Source: Incurvaria masculella (lineage: Eukaryota; Arthropoda; Insecta; Lepidoptera; Incurvariidae). Taken from it: DNA of 64,000 nucleotides. Position 1 is the stretch's first letter; each line of letters begins with the position of its first letter. Both the position numbers and the translations under genes were made by a program. The stretch lies in assembly GCA_946894095.1 (NCBI GenBank), contig OX335660.1:13831001-13895000 (forward strand), in the 5' to 3' direction. Below the pieces are notes generated by a model. That model ran no database searches, had not been told where the DNA came from, and saw only the letters and a program-made list of their open reading frames with translations. Shown here in pieces: positions 45,585-57,362 of this stretch.

Positions 45585-46008
45585 AGATAGGTAGGAACAA
45601 ATGTTAATAAAATACATATTTAATTTAAACTTAAAGATAAAAAACTTCTTATAAAAGAGCCGAAGCTCCAGCTGTACCTAAAATACTGGCGGTGTTACCT
45701 CTTTGAATTTCGAGGCTTATTCGCCGGACAAAATGTGCCCCGGACCTGTGATCACCGGAACTTTCATTTAAAAGTTTGCCTAACGTTGTAGCGAAAGTTA
45801 TCGCTTCTGGTGACCATGAACAGAGTGTCTCGACGGCGAAGGCTAAAAACTCAAAGGAACTCGCCACGCAGCTGTATTTTTGATGTTTATTTGCTGCTGC
45901 CCTCTCAGCTGCCGCTCCGGCCGCGCGAGAAGTGGCCTGAATATAGGACGGCGCCAGAGTATCCACACAGGTGGCGTCCCATATAAATGCCCATAGGTTG
46001 TCACACCC
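45585..46008 (-). pseudogene. Second fragment of the RLE-type LINE
   Basis: Minus-strand frame AFIWDATCVDTLAPSYIQAT...EIQRGNTASILGTAGASALL parallels the last third of the 20721 frame (WDATCADTLAPS...EIQRGNAISILGT). It is truncated just before WDAT by the SINE at 46059. Confidence 0.78.
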
Positions 46009-46058
46009 TTAACATTTTAACAACAATAATATTGCAGCGTTTTTAAAAGACGGAAGGT

Positions 46059-46392
46059 GTGTCAGCCTCGGTAGCTCAGTGCGCGACGCCTTGCAAATCG
46101 ATATGCTGGGAAAGCACCTCTGAGCGCGGTTAGGTTCTGGATGGGTGAGCATTTTCAACCGTTGAGGCTGGCCGTGGTTCGGATTCCGCGTAAAACTGTA
46201 GGTCCTCTTCCTTGCTTCGTTGGTACCGTCGCATTGACTGAACGATGGTCGAAGCGACAATCAAAATTGTCCGTGTTTTTCACCCAGTTCAATGTAGCCG
46301 AGCAATTAACGAATGTCCTGGCATGGCACCTAGTTCCCATGTGGTATGTTAGGCTAATATCTGACTGTCAGCTCAGTATAAGCCATGGATGG
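46059..46392 (+). repeat. tRNA-SINE variant with a different head
   Basis: Head GCCTCGGTAGCTCAGTGCG has an A-box-like TAGCTCAGTG different from the main family. The body (GTAGGTCCTC, GGTACCGTCGCATTG, TGGCATGGCACCTAGT, GCCATGGATGG) is shared, so this is a second subfamily. Confidence 0.75.
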
Positions 46393-46821
46393 TCCAGTGA
46401 TATAAAAAAAATGTAGATGGACTTGATTTTTTTTAATAAAGATACACACTTTCGCATTTAAAATGTCAATAAATGCTTATTTTATATATATATATATATA
46501 TTATATTCGTTTATTATTTCACGTAGCAACGAAGCGGATAAACGTGATATTTTTGCCTGGAGACTAATTATCGTTTTGTCATCTCGGAATAATAATATTT
46601 TCGGTATTGTCCCGATCGAAGCCGAGTGTCAAAGCTAGTACTTAATATTTAGTCCAATATTCCTGATGAAATGAAGTTTTTCTTTTCTGAAATTGAATTC
46701 GAAATATGTTAGCCGATTACTGTTTTGTTAAGTAAATTGTCATACTAATCTATGAATAACTTTCGTAAAATATAAACCATCATATTTACGATACTTTTGA
46801 GGTTACAGCGGTCGTTAGACA

Positions 46822-47049
46822 TGTTTGAAAAATGTTACGGCTTTTCACGCGGCAGGTAGAGATATTCTCCGACGTTTCGAGCTAATCATTCAGCCCGTTG
46901 TCAAGGAGGCATCCGCCGCGCTCGTCACACAGTCGTCCGCTGCGCACGAGCGCGGCGGATGCCTCCTTTACAACGGGCTGAATGATTAGCTCGAAACGTC
47001 GGAGAATATCTCTACCTGCCGCGTGAAAAGCCGTAACATTTTTCAAACA
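46822..47049. repeat. Foldback element, 104-bp arms and 20-bp loop
   Basis: Left arm 46822-46925 and right arm 46946-47049 are reverse complements with about one mismatch. They contain TGTTACGGCTTTTCACGCGG and the CGAAACGTCGGAGA motif. The left flank (GATACTTTTGAGGTTAC) also precedes the related foldback at 39080, showing a shared family. A frame on the minus strand is an artefact of the symmetry. Confidence 0.92.
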
Positions 47050-48059
47050 CATCATATTTACATTACTGCTGAAGGTTTCATACATAAATCACATGTGAGA
47101 AGCCTAACTTGATACTACGACAATATAACGTCACCTTGACCTTGCTGTGGGGGTCCGATAATGACCTTGCGACCTTTTTTAGTCCGTACGGCAATGGTGG
47201 GGTTTCACCGAGATGAGGGCGGTGGTGGCATACATGGTTGGTACCACCAACTATTGCTCGAATCGAAAGATTATTATGTACCTAATGTCAATATATTTCT
47301 ATCAACCCAGAAATTAAACAGATATATAATATATAGGTAGCAATAAGTAGGAAAATACAATATTTTAATGTGCACTATGTACAAAAGATTATAATTGAAG
47401 GTATTTATTTTGGTCTTTGGTTTTGCAACATTTTTTTTGCTTTTGCAGGCAACGTCGTGTATATGATTAACTTAATAAAAATAACCCGCATGGACAGTTC
47501 TCCGGTCAAATTTGTTTCCGTCCAAATTAATGAAATAAACACTTACAGTCGTTTTCAGAGAGGACCTGTCGAAGCTTAGTACGAGATTAGCACTGGACTA
47601 ACCATACAAAAACCGGAACTAAAGTTTACAAGTTAGCATGGTACGAAATGCAACTAAACGTCAGTTTTAATCACTCTGCCGCCTGTACACCTTGCAAATA
47701 ATTAATTATGGTAACCCGTTAGAAACTAATTAATTTTTATTTAGAATAGTGTGTTTTTAATTCTCTTTACCATTCAAGCGACGTGTTATTCGGCCAAGGG
47801 AACTTAGCATGACCAGTTGGCATTGTACGACATGCAACTCTACGTCCAATTTAATCACTGTCTTGCCTATTCACCTGCTATTCACCCGGTGAGTTAACTT
47901 ACCCCTACCCCTAGTACCGTTCCTGATACCATGTAACTTCGAAGAACTCTGCATAAGTCATAGGAGTTACTTTTGACGCAATGTTTACTGCTGATGCAAT
48001 GCATAATGAATAATGCGACCCGGTCGAAGGTACAGAGCCATCTCTCGCGCGCCAGAATG

Positions 48060-48170
48060 TCATTAAGGGTGAGCGGGGTGCGACCGCGGGGGTAGAGGGG
48101 ACGGTGCGACCGCGGGCAGAGGGCGGCTGCGACCGCGGGGGCAACCGCGAGGGGCAGAGGGGAGGGTGTG
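48060..48170 (+). repeat. GC-rich imperfect tandem repeat
   Basis: TGCGACCGCGGG recurs three times within GC-rich, purine-biased sequence (48078-48140). This base composition is far from the surroundings. No gene recognised. Confidence 0.6.
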
Positions 48171-48449
48171 ACTGATTGTGACGTAACTGCAGCGGACGTC
48201 GTCGGCGGGTCTGTGAAGGTGAGACGAATTTTGAGAGATGTTTATGTTTGGAGTAAAATTTCTTTTGGCCAGCAATTTCATACAGTTCATTGTGATGATA
48301 GTTCCGTAGCCTTGAAATAATATAAGAAATGTTTAGAGACGTGATAACACCTGATTGCGTTCAGTTCCGTAAGTCCTAATTTTGTGATTGTCTAGTATCC
48401 TTTTATCAGATGTTAGAGAAAGCAGTTTTTAAGGTTCCGTTCCTCAAAA

Positions 48450-48735
48450 CAAAAAACCGGCCAAGTGCGAGTCGGACTCGCACGCGAAGGGTTCCTTACC
48501 ATCGTACAAGATTTAAGACAAAACAAGCACGTTTTTTGTTAATTTTTTTTATTTTTTATTTTATCTATTTGTTGTTATAGCGGCAACATAAATACACACT
48601 CTGTGAAAATTTCAGCTGCCTAACTGTTACGGTTCATGAGATACAGCCCTGTGACAGACGGACGGACGGACGGACGGAGAGCGGAGGCTTAGTAATAGGG
48701 TTCCGTTGGCACCCTTTGGGTACGGAACCCTAAAA
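48450..48735 (+). repeat. GGTTCCGTAC repeat, copy 7
   Basis: AACCGGCCAAGTGCGAGTC to GGGTACGGAACCCTAAAA, complete, with a short GACG tract. Confidence 0.9.
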
Positions 48736-48837
48736 TTGAATCTTCATATGTCTACTTCGATGTCCATCTGACTGTATGTCAAGTCATTTTATCTCAGAAA
48801 CCCGTGGAGGTATAAAGTGGTATAATGTTGGTTATAT

Positions 48838-49035
48838 GACTGGACATGGATATAACACACCTACTGTCACGTTGATAGTCCAACAGACCACATGGGAACT
48901 AGGTGCCATGCCAGGACCTTCCTTGTGTTGCACAGGTACATTGAACTGGATGAAAAACACGGACAATTTTCACTGCCGCTTCGACCATCGTTCATTCAAT
49001 ACTCGGGCGGGATTAGCTCAACCACCTAGGAAGTA
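48838..49035 (-). repeat. tRNA-SINE 3' fragment
   Basis: Blocks TGACTGGACATGGATATA, ACTAGGTGCCATGCCAGGAC and TGCCGCTTCGACCATCG match the family's 3' half in reverse. The head is absent. Confidence 0.75.
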
Positions 49036-49886
49036 AAGTAGGCCACATAACCACTGGTTGGCGTTTATTTTTTGTTAAGATATATCTGTCTTTTTTGTTT
49101 TATGTCATTAACTAAGACTGGAGTTAACCATCTCTGGTTAATGATATGGTTACGATTTTAGATCTATCGTCTTTCTTCTTGAGGCGAAAAATAAGGACGG
49201 ATTTATAAAATCCATAAGTAAAACAATAGCCAGAGATGGTACACTCCAGCCTTAATAGGAACATGAGGTGATCGAATTCCATTCGTGCCTGTTTTTCCTC
49301 AGTCAAATATTGTCCTGAAATTTAGAACATTTAAGGGTATTTTCCACCAAGTACAGGGGGTCCATTCAGGGCAAGAGTGAGTTCGAATTCGTCACTTAAT
49401 ATCAACTCACTTTTTTAAATAGTCAATGTTTCCACACTTCTTGAACATCATTACAGTTAGGTAAAAATCTGGTCTGTCCCGTAAATACGTTGGAAGTATA
49501 AGTAACGGTTCCGTTATTTAAATAATAATATATTTCTCAGCTATATATTTAGGTTAACTCACTCCCGAACTCGAACTCACTCTAACCTGAATGGGCCCCC
49601 TGATTAGCTTAATCCTCACAAAAGGGCTTTTCTTGTCATCTCTCAGTCGATACCAGCACAAGATAATCAGCACTATAGTAATTTAAGTGTCAATTAAAAT
49701 AAATCAGTACTTGGTGAAAACCAGGCTTAATCTCCTTGTGCAGTACTCATCATGAAACGAAAAGCGTGCAATTTCAGCATGTTTGCAACCCGGACGAAAC
49801 AATACGCAGTCCGCGCTCTCGCGTCTGTAGTGCTCTTGTAGTCGCAATATCGTCCCCTAGAGGGCGCTGCACGTTCATATTGAAAC

Positions 49887-50318
49887 TTAAGGTGGCCCAA
49901 CCCGGCGTGACTAACTTATTCGCGGGCACTGTACAAAACCGTGCTGTTGCGCTCTGGGACCTTCTCTGTTTCAAAGAAAAAGACAGGTTCCGTGATGAGG
50001 AAGATGCAACATGTCCACAAAAAAGACAATGCGCATAGTGCATGATTTGGTAAGATTTACTAATCTTTTTAATATTTTCTAACTTTATCATTGCGTAATA
50101 AACCACCAAAGTTATTGCATAAAACGCGCGAAAAATTCAAACTTCCGGACCTTATAACTTAGAAACCAAACACAATTTTACAATGCCAATGGCCATCAGA
50201 CATCTAGTTCGATCAAATAAAGCTCTTTTGAGCAAAATTTGGGATCTCTGGTAATAAATATGGGCGTGATCTTCTTTCCCCGTTTGTATGGGGAGTTGAG
50301 CGGGTTGGGCCACCTTAA
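49887..50318 (-). mobile_element. TTAA MITE family 1, reverse copy
   Basis: 432-bp copy bounded by TTAAGGTGGCCCAACCCGG and GCGGGTTGGGCCACCTTAA. The middle is deleted near ACTAATCTTTTTAATATTT. Confidence 0.85.
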
Positions 50319-50453
50319 GCGACCTCGCTTTGCTCCTGCGTCTTATTTAGCGAATGCCGCGCACTAATCTCAAATTAACCTGGAACCGACATTGCGGGTC
50401 GCGAATGTAGGCAACAATTAATATTAAATTTAACAAATAAATTTAATATTTCC

Positions 50454-50935
50454 GGAGGTGACGAAATTTTTGGTCACGATAAGGTAAATGGCAGAATTTG
50501 GGGTCACATTTTAGAGACCAACCCTCTGATGCTAAATACGTCGGTCTGCCTGCGGCAAGTGGTTGCTTTATCTAGATTGGCTATATAAAATATGCCTGCT
50601 GATGAATATACTTATTGTCTAGAAATGTTGATACCTATTAATTATACAACAATAACCAGTCGGTTTTCTAATTAAATGCTTAATTATACCTAAAGTTATA
50701 TCTGCTATCGCTAACCAAGTATGTACTGATACCTTCATGCTTCGTTATTTGCAGCCATTTACGTTATCATATATATTTTTTCTCACCATAACTACTTTTT
50801 CAGGAGCCTTATCTATGTAATGCAACCACTTGGCGCAGGCAGACTGACACATTTAGCTTCAGAGGGTCGGTCTTTATCCTGTGAACCTAGTTTGAGCCAT
50901 TTACGTTATCATACCATTTTTGTCGCGACCTAGTC
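50454..50935. mobile_element. Second copy of the esterase-intron MITE
   Basis: Same order of blocks as the 43670 element, including GAGACCAACCCTCTGATGC and the inverted ACATTTAGCTTCAGAGGGTC. Both copies share CCGG before and TAGTCTATA after, so the true ends may lie slightly outside the inverted part. Confidence 0.83.
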
Positions 50936-51136
50936 TATATGTTGTTATTACGTAGATGTTTGTTGAGGCTAATCCCGACATCGTTTTTAATACACAATTC
51001 TCTGCTAAAATAAAAAAATAATTAATGAACCATAGGACTTATTTTCAATATTAATTACTTTAGGTCGATACTATTATTCCTAATTCCTTCATTTGTGCTG
51101 TGGGATCTTGCTTCTTCTTCAACGGGAAGTACTATA

Positions 51137-51459
51137 TCCACATCAATATTATAAATGCCAAAATAACTCTGTAAGTCAGTCTGTTGCATTTTCACGCCTA
51201 AACCGGTGAACTAATTTTGATGAATGGTCAAAATTAGTTCACCGGTTTAGGCCATTTGGTATAAAGATGCTCTGGATCTTGGAGAAGGACATTGGCTACC
51301 TTTTGCGGTGAAAATTAAAATCGAAGGTGTCGAAATAGGGGATGAAAGTTTGAATGGGGAACTCATATACTATCTAGGAAATAATTCAGCCGACGGAGAT
51401 TCAGCCCGATATCAACCCAAAACGACATTGCCCCGAGCGAAGCCGGATACCTGAGCTAG
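51137..51459 (+). mobile_element. Short Helitron-like element with internal palindrome
   Basis: Starts TCCACATCAATATTATAAAT and ends CCGAGCGAAGCCGGATACC...CTAG then T, matching the 33468 element's 3' terminus. Inside, 51196-51220 and 51228-51252 form a perfect 25-bp-arm hairpin with a seven-base loop. Confidence 0.82.
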
Positions 51460-51497
51460 TAGGTTTCTGTATTTTTTGATCGCTTTGACTAAGATGC

Positions 51498-52047
51498 TTA
51501 AGGTGGCCCAACCCGGCGAGACTAACTCATTCGCGGGCACGGTACACAACCGTGATGTTGCGCTCTGAGACCTTCTCTGTTTCAAAGAAAAAGACAGGCT
51601 CCGTGATGAGGAATATGCAACATGTCCACAAAAAAGACAATGCGCATAGTGCATGATTTGGTAAGATTAACGAAAATTTTAATTACAAAACGACTTATAG
51701 CTAAAAGTAAACCACGACCGCTGTAGTCAAAAATCTAACCAAAATCTAATAGATTATAAATCTTGATTAAATAAGCTATGTCTGATGACTAATATTTTTA
51801 AGATGTTCTTACTTTATCATTGCGTAATCCACCTCCAAACTTATTGTATAAAACGCGCGAAAAAATCGCACTTTCGGACCTTATAACTTAGAAACCAAAC
51901 ACATTTTTACAATGCCAACGGTCATCAGATATCTAGTTCGATCAAATAAAGCAATTTTGAGCAAAATTTGGGATCTGTGACAAGAAATATGGGCGTGATC
52001 TTCTTTCCCCGTTTGTATGGGGAGTCGAGCGGGTTGGGCCACCTTAA
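51498..52047 (-). mobile_element. TTAA MITE family 1, complete (550 bp)
   Basis: Same length as the 18442 copy in the opposite orientation, with inverted ends TTAAGGTGGCCCAACCCGG and CGGGTTGGGCCACCTTAA. It lies about 40 bp behind a Helitron-like element. Confidence 0.87.
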
Positions 52048-52867
52048 TATTTTATAGCGTCATTGGACCATAGACGTAAGAATATTTTATTGAAATTTCA
52101 ATTAATACCTCCACGCGTTCTGACGGATGGACACACATACGTTATTCGTTTTGAGGAACATAACCCAAAAAGCATAACATGGTGGTTGTACCGTCAGCAG
52201 TTTCGAGTCATAGGTAGACTCGTATTTCGTGCGCGAATGAAAATAAATTCAATGACCGCAGATAGAGTTTCGCCGCCTCTCTATCGATTGGGGAGTCCCA
52301 CGGGAACGCTTGTCAACACACCGACTGGGGATTCCCCACTAGTCCCGCACCTCCCCTCGCTCACTGACGGGGAGGGTGGGGCAAAATATTGATCGCTTAT
52401 ACCACCCCACCCCACCCACAATACTAAGCGTCGTATGAAGTGAATGTTGCGGATTCTTGTTGGATCATCGATCGAATTCTGTGCGAATTGTATAGAAATG
52501 CGTGCGATGAAAAAATCGGCCGAGTTCAGGCTGTATACGTGTTGGATTACATGAACGTAATCGTGTAACCAAAAACTTTCCTGAAGCTGGATTTGGATTC
52601 ACGACCTAAATTGCCGGGTTCGAGATGAAATTACTGAAAAAACTTCATCCGAAAAGAGAATGAATACAAGGTGTAACAGAAGAAATTACTCGGGCATCGC
52701 AATATTTGAAGCGTTCTGATATAAAAATATTTCTTATTCTTGACATATAAATTTTCAAACTTTATTATTTCTTTAAGAGATTATCCTAAAACTCTTAGGG
52801 TTTGTGTGTCTTAACTAACCCAACCTTTTACTTCTTTACATTTTGAACGATTTTTCGTCGCTAGCCC

Positions 52868-53092
52868 GCTCGCACTAGTGCCCGCCCGGGATGATACCAT
52901 CGCGTAGGATGAAAAGATGGTCGAAGCGTCAATGAAAAATTGTCCTCGTTTTCCATTCAGTGCAATGTAGCCGTGCTCATAAAGGGAAGGTCCTGGCATG
53001 GCACCTAATTCCTTAGGGAATTTGGTGTATTGAACCAATATCATAACGGTAATTGTGTGATATTAGCCATCCATGTCAGGTCACATAAAAAA
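52868..53092 (+). repeat. tRNA-SINE 3' fragment
   Basis: Family 3' half from CCCGCCCGGGATGATACC to TTAGCCATCCATGTCAGG, 5' truncated. Confidence 0.8.
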
Positions 53093-53426
53093 AGCTGTTT
53101 GAAGAAAGGCTATTTTAATGGAACCCTATTCTTATTACACGTACTTACGTGTTGAGACCCAATCGATGTCGGTTCGAATTTATGTCCGCCCAACAGGACA
53201 AGCTCCCGATGTCATCCTCCGGATTGTACCCGGTCGACCGGATGTCCGTTCGGCCGGAAATATTCGTTATTTGACGAATTTTTGCAAAATTTACTGACAT
53301 ACCCACTCGGATACGCCTTTGGTTGTGACGCACCAAACCTTCACTGTCGAAATATTTTATCACGAGCCTATATTCCGTTCATGTGGAATCAAAATTCACT
53401 CCTAATGTTCATGAAATATAGGTCGA

Positions 53427-53625
53427 CTAGCTGCGGTACCTGGCACCGCTCGTGACGATATAGAAAAGTTTAAATTTTCGGGTTAAAAGTAACATAGGCT
53501 ACTTACTCTTATATTGTTCTACTAAGCTATATTGTTGCAAACAATCACATGGATATCTTGAACTGTTGCTGCGTAAAAGATATACCTACATACAAACAAG
53601 CACACATTTATAATATTAGTGGGTA
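53427..53625 (-). mobile_element. Short Helitron-like element, reverse
   Basis: On the minus strand, the 5' part CCCACTAATATTATAAATG and the 3' terminus GAGCGGTGCC...GGTACCGCAGCTAG then T match the family. The 5' boundary is approximate. Confidence 0.75.
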
Positions 53626-53935
53626 TACCTATGTCACATTGACATTTATATTGCCTAGTATTGCTGTCGATTGAATTGTCGATTTGAAATTGATATGTTA
53701 GGCCAAAATAATTATTGCAAATATATACAAAAATGAAGCTAATTTATATATAAAATAGTTTTTTAACTCGTCCATTTATATTATTTCTAAAATGCCCTCA
53801 ATAATAAATGTGAAACCATCATTAAATACAGACCAATCGAATAAAATAAAAAAAGAAACTCACAAAGTAACGTAATGTCTAATTTTTTATTCAAGATCAA
53901 ATATATTATAATTAAAAAAAAATTAACAAATAAAA

Positions 53936-54171
53936 TAACTGACTTCAAGGAAAAATCACTAAAAAGTAAAAAATAATTTCCATTTTTGTAGTTACGATTT
54001 CTGTTATTTTTTGAGTCGGCGTCAGCCGGGCACGCGCTGCGCCAATCAAGAGAACCTAACCTAACCTAACCTAACCTTGGCTGACGCCGACTCAAAAAAT
54101 AACAGAAATCGTAACTACAAAAATGAAAATTATTTTTTACTTTTTAGTGCTTTTTCCTTGAAGTCGGTTAT
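53936..54171. repeat. Foldback element with telomere-type (CCTAA)n loop, copy A
   Basis: Arms 53936-54027 and 54079-54171 (about 92 bp) are inverted; ends carry AACTGACTTC / GAAGTCGGTTA. The loop contains four CCTAA units, the insect telomere repeat, after CACGCGCTGCGCCAATC. Confidence 0.92.
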
Positions 54172-54218
54172 TCAAGATCAAATATATGATAATTAAAAAA
54201 AAAATTAACAAAAAAAAT

Positions 54219-54462
54219 AACTGACTTCAAGGAAAAATCACTAAAAAGTAAAAAATAATTTCCATTTTTGTAGTTACGATTTCTGTTATTTTTTGAGTCG
54301 GCGTCAGCCGGGCACGCGCTGCGCCAATCAAGAGAACCTAACCTAACCTAACCTAACCTAACCTAACCTTGGCTGACGCCGACTCAAAAAATAACAGAAA
54401 TCGTAACTACAAAAATGAAAATTATTTTTTACTTTTTAGTGCTTTTTCCTTGAAGTCGGTTA
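54219..54462. repeat. Foldback element with (CCTAA)n loop, copy B
   Basis: Near-identical tandem duplicate of copy A, including the TTATTCAAGATCAAATATAT leader, but with six CCTAA units in the loop. Arms 54219-54309 and 54371-54462. Confidence 0.92.
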
Positions 54463-54484
54463 TTTTTTTTGTTAATTTTTTTTT

Positions 54485-54650
54485 TACAGAGTGTGTATTT
54501 ATTTTGCCGCTATAACAATAAATAGGTTTAATATAAAAAAAACCAAATTAAGGGGGTCCTATACAAAAAATGTATTTTTTTGTCTTAAATCTTGTACGAT
54601 GGTACGGAACCCTTCGTGTGCGAGTCCGACTCGCTTTGCCGGTTGTCTCT
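54485..54650 (-). repeat. GGTTCCGTAC repeat, copy 8 (5' half, reverse)
   Basis: ACAGAGTGTGTATTTATTTT to GCGAGTCCGACTCGC, lacking the GACG half. It begins directly at the end of foldback copy B. Confidence 0.85.
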
Positions 54651-54994
54651 CTTCATACCTAAGATCTTCATACCTTCGACTAAGACATGCCACTTTTTCA
54701 ATCGAACACGCGACAAAGAAGCACAGCCGCAAGCGACCACACCACACGAGCCGGCCACCGTAAATAATAAACGTCACGTCACGTCCGTCCGTTTGTTTGT
54801 CTGTCCGCCGGTCGCCGGGCCGAATTCTGCGTGGAATTAATTTATCGGTCGTCAGTGGCCGGTCAAAGCCGATCGCGCTTGCAATCGGATTCCGTCAGAT
54901 CAGCATCGATCGTGCACTGTTCCTGAATTTCAGGGATTAAATCCTGAGCCCTCTGCTCGTATGAAGGCTTCTTGCTCATAAATGGGATATAATA

Positions 54995-55312
54995 AAAAAC
55001 AGGCCAGGTCGAGTAGGACTCGCACACGAAGGGTTCCGTACCATCGTACGAGACTTAACACAAAAAAGTCACGTTTTTTGTATGTATGTACCCTTGATTT
55101 TTTGTTATTTTTTAGTTTTACCTGTTTGTTGTTATAGCGGCAAAATAAATGCACACTCTGTGAAAATTTTAGCTGCCTACCTTTTACGGTTCGTGAGATA
55201 CAGACCTGTGACAGACGGACGGACGGACGGACGGACGGACGGATGGACGGACAGCGGAGGCTTAGTAATAGGGTTCCGTTGGCACCCTTTGGGTACGGAA
55301 CCCTAAAAACGC
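54995..55312 (+). repeat. GGTTCCGTAC repeat, copy 9
   Basis: Complete copy from ACAGGCCAGGTCGAGTAGG to GGGTACGGAACCCTAAAA, GACG tract at about 55216-55252. Confidence 0.9.
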
Positions 55313-55989
55313 TCACAATGTATTTAATAAGAAAATCCGTTGAAGAAAAGCTTACGAATAACTGACCTATACCATTAATTTTTGGTTAAACAACGACATC
55401 TACATTGAAGCATTGTGTATGTATGTTTTCGATGGAAAACTTACAGCTGATTTACAACTTGTATATAAAATACACAATGTAATTGTTTAAAGCTATAAAT
55501 ATTGTATTCACAGTTACAAAATTCACTGTTATCTAAGTGTTAGGACCTTAAACTATAAATCATTTTTTTATTAATTATTTTAAGGATCCAAGTCCGAGCA
55601 TTGGTATGTAGCCAAGGTTATCAATACTAATAAGGATTTTTAATAATAATAAGGAGAGAATTGAGGTGTGGGGGTGGGTACGTAGGTGTCAGGGTGAGTA
55701 AGATAGTTTGAGAATGTGTTTGGGTGTGTGAGGTGAGTGTGGGGTGTATATGTGTATGCGAAAAAAATAAAAACCAACAAAATGTTCATATTGATGTTTT
55801 CTATTCAGATTTTGAAAATAATAAAAACAAAATTGGTCTGGACTTTCGTCTGAAGCAGGATACCGCTATACCGTATTCGTATATACTATAGCCAGAATAG
55901 CAAAAGTTTTAACAAAATATCGTTTTAAAAAAAAAACCTATACTTTATTTATGTAACTGAATTTGATGGCTAAGTACTACCACACGTAC

Positions 55990-56240
55990 GCCCTGCCAGG
56001 ACCTTCCTTATATTATATTGTACAGCTACATTGAACTGGATGGAAAATCCGGATAATTTTCACTGCCGCTTCTACCACCGTTTATTTAATGCCATGGTAG
56101 CATCCCGGGCAGAACTGACCCTACCGCCTACGAAGTTCGGTAGAGGCCCTAAAGTTTTACGTGGAATCCGAACCACGAACGACAAATCCCTTCTTCGGTT
56201 CTTAAGACATGCACGGAAACAAATGCCGTGGGACCACTTG
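55990..56240 (-). repeat. tRNA-SINE fragment
   Basis: Reverse-orientation blocks GCCAGGACCTTCC, CTACATTGAACTGG, CACTGCCGCTTC and CATCCCGGGC in the family order. Confidence 0.72.
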
Positions 56241-57090
56241 AAAAAAGACCCGGAACCAAGAAGTTGCTGCAATAAAGGCAATGTCACCTAACCATGCATG
56301 GAAAGAATGACAAATCATAAATTTTCCTATGCACATAAAAACTGATACTAGAACCTTTTATAACCGTAATGAATATGTAGCGAGCACACAGCGAGCGCGA
56401 CACCGTCATCACGTCGGGGTCACCACTTTAGGAGTTCTTTAGACCCGTATGTTTGCCGGGAATCCCCAATTCACAAAAATAATAAGTAAACACTTTATAG
56501 GAATTTATGTAGATAGAGCTAATTAGCATCTAGAATTTATTAAAATCGTTATTTATCGTTTATTTTTTCAAATGCGGTTGACTAAACATAATAATTTGAA
56601 AAATTGTCTGTGCAAACGAACAAGATGTAATGACATAACCTGTTCGCCCAAAATAATAATAAAAAAAATTGTCTGTGTAAATGAAAAAGGTGTAATGATA
56701 AACCTTTTCCTCCCAAGTAGGACTCGAACTTTGGCTGGCCGCATATGTCAGGTTGATGGTCAGGTAATCTAATCGATTCCCCAGACCGAACGAGGCCCGC
56801 AGACGTTCGGTTGATTTCATTAGGTTTCTCTGCGACCCAGTCGTACCTCAGAATCCAAAATGAGTATAGAGTGTTTTGCTTGTAAATAATTGCAAATAAA
56901 AAAATGGACGCATGATTATTGGTCGCTGCTTTTCTACCAGCCCAAATGAAGAAAAAAATATGAATTTTGATTCGATGTAGTCGAGTAAAAAGGGGTGTAA
57001 TTGGATGTATCTTTTATATGCTCAAAGGATTACGGACAGTAAATTCCATCGAAGACATACGAAATGAAATGATTATCCTAATGTTTTTTT

Positions 57091-57362
57091 TAGGGTTCCG
57101 TATCCAAAGGGTGAAAACGGAACCCTATTACTAAGCCTCTGATGTCCGTCCGTCCGTCCGTCTGTGACAGGGCTGTATCTCATAAACCGTAATAGGTTGG
57201 CAGCTGAAATTTTCACAGAGTATGTATTTATTTTTCCGCTATAACAACAAATAGGTAAAAAGTAAAAATAATAAAAAATAAACGTGATTTTTTTGTGTTA
57301 AAACTTGTACGATGGTACGGAACCCTTCGTGTGCGAGTCGGACATTCACTTGGCCGGTTTTT
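57091..57362 (-). repeat. GGTTCCGTAC repeat, copy 10 (reverse)
   Basis: TTAGGGTTCCGTATCCAAAG to CACTTGGCCGGTTTTTT, complete with a short CCGT tract. Confidence 0.9.

Noticed and set aside
49736..50038. 100-codon frame ending in a cysteine-containing tail
   Set aside because: Mostly TTAA MITE family 1 sequence; similar frames appear in each copy and no start context or splice structure supports a gene.
54055..54078. True telomere or chromosome end
   Set aside because: Only four to six CCTAA units, inside the loop of a dispersed foldback, with normal sequence on both sides.
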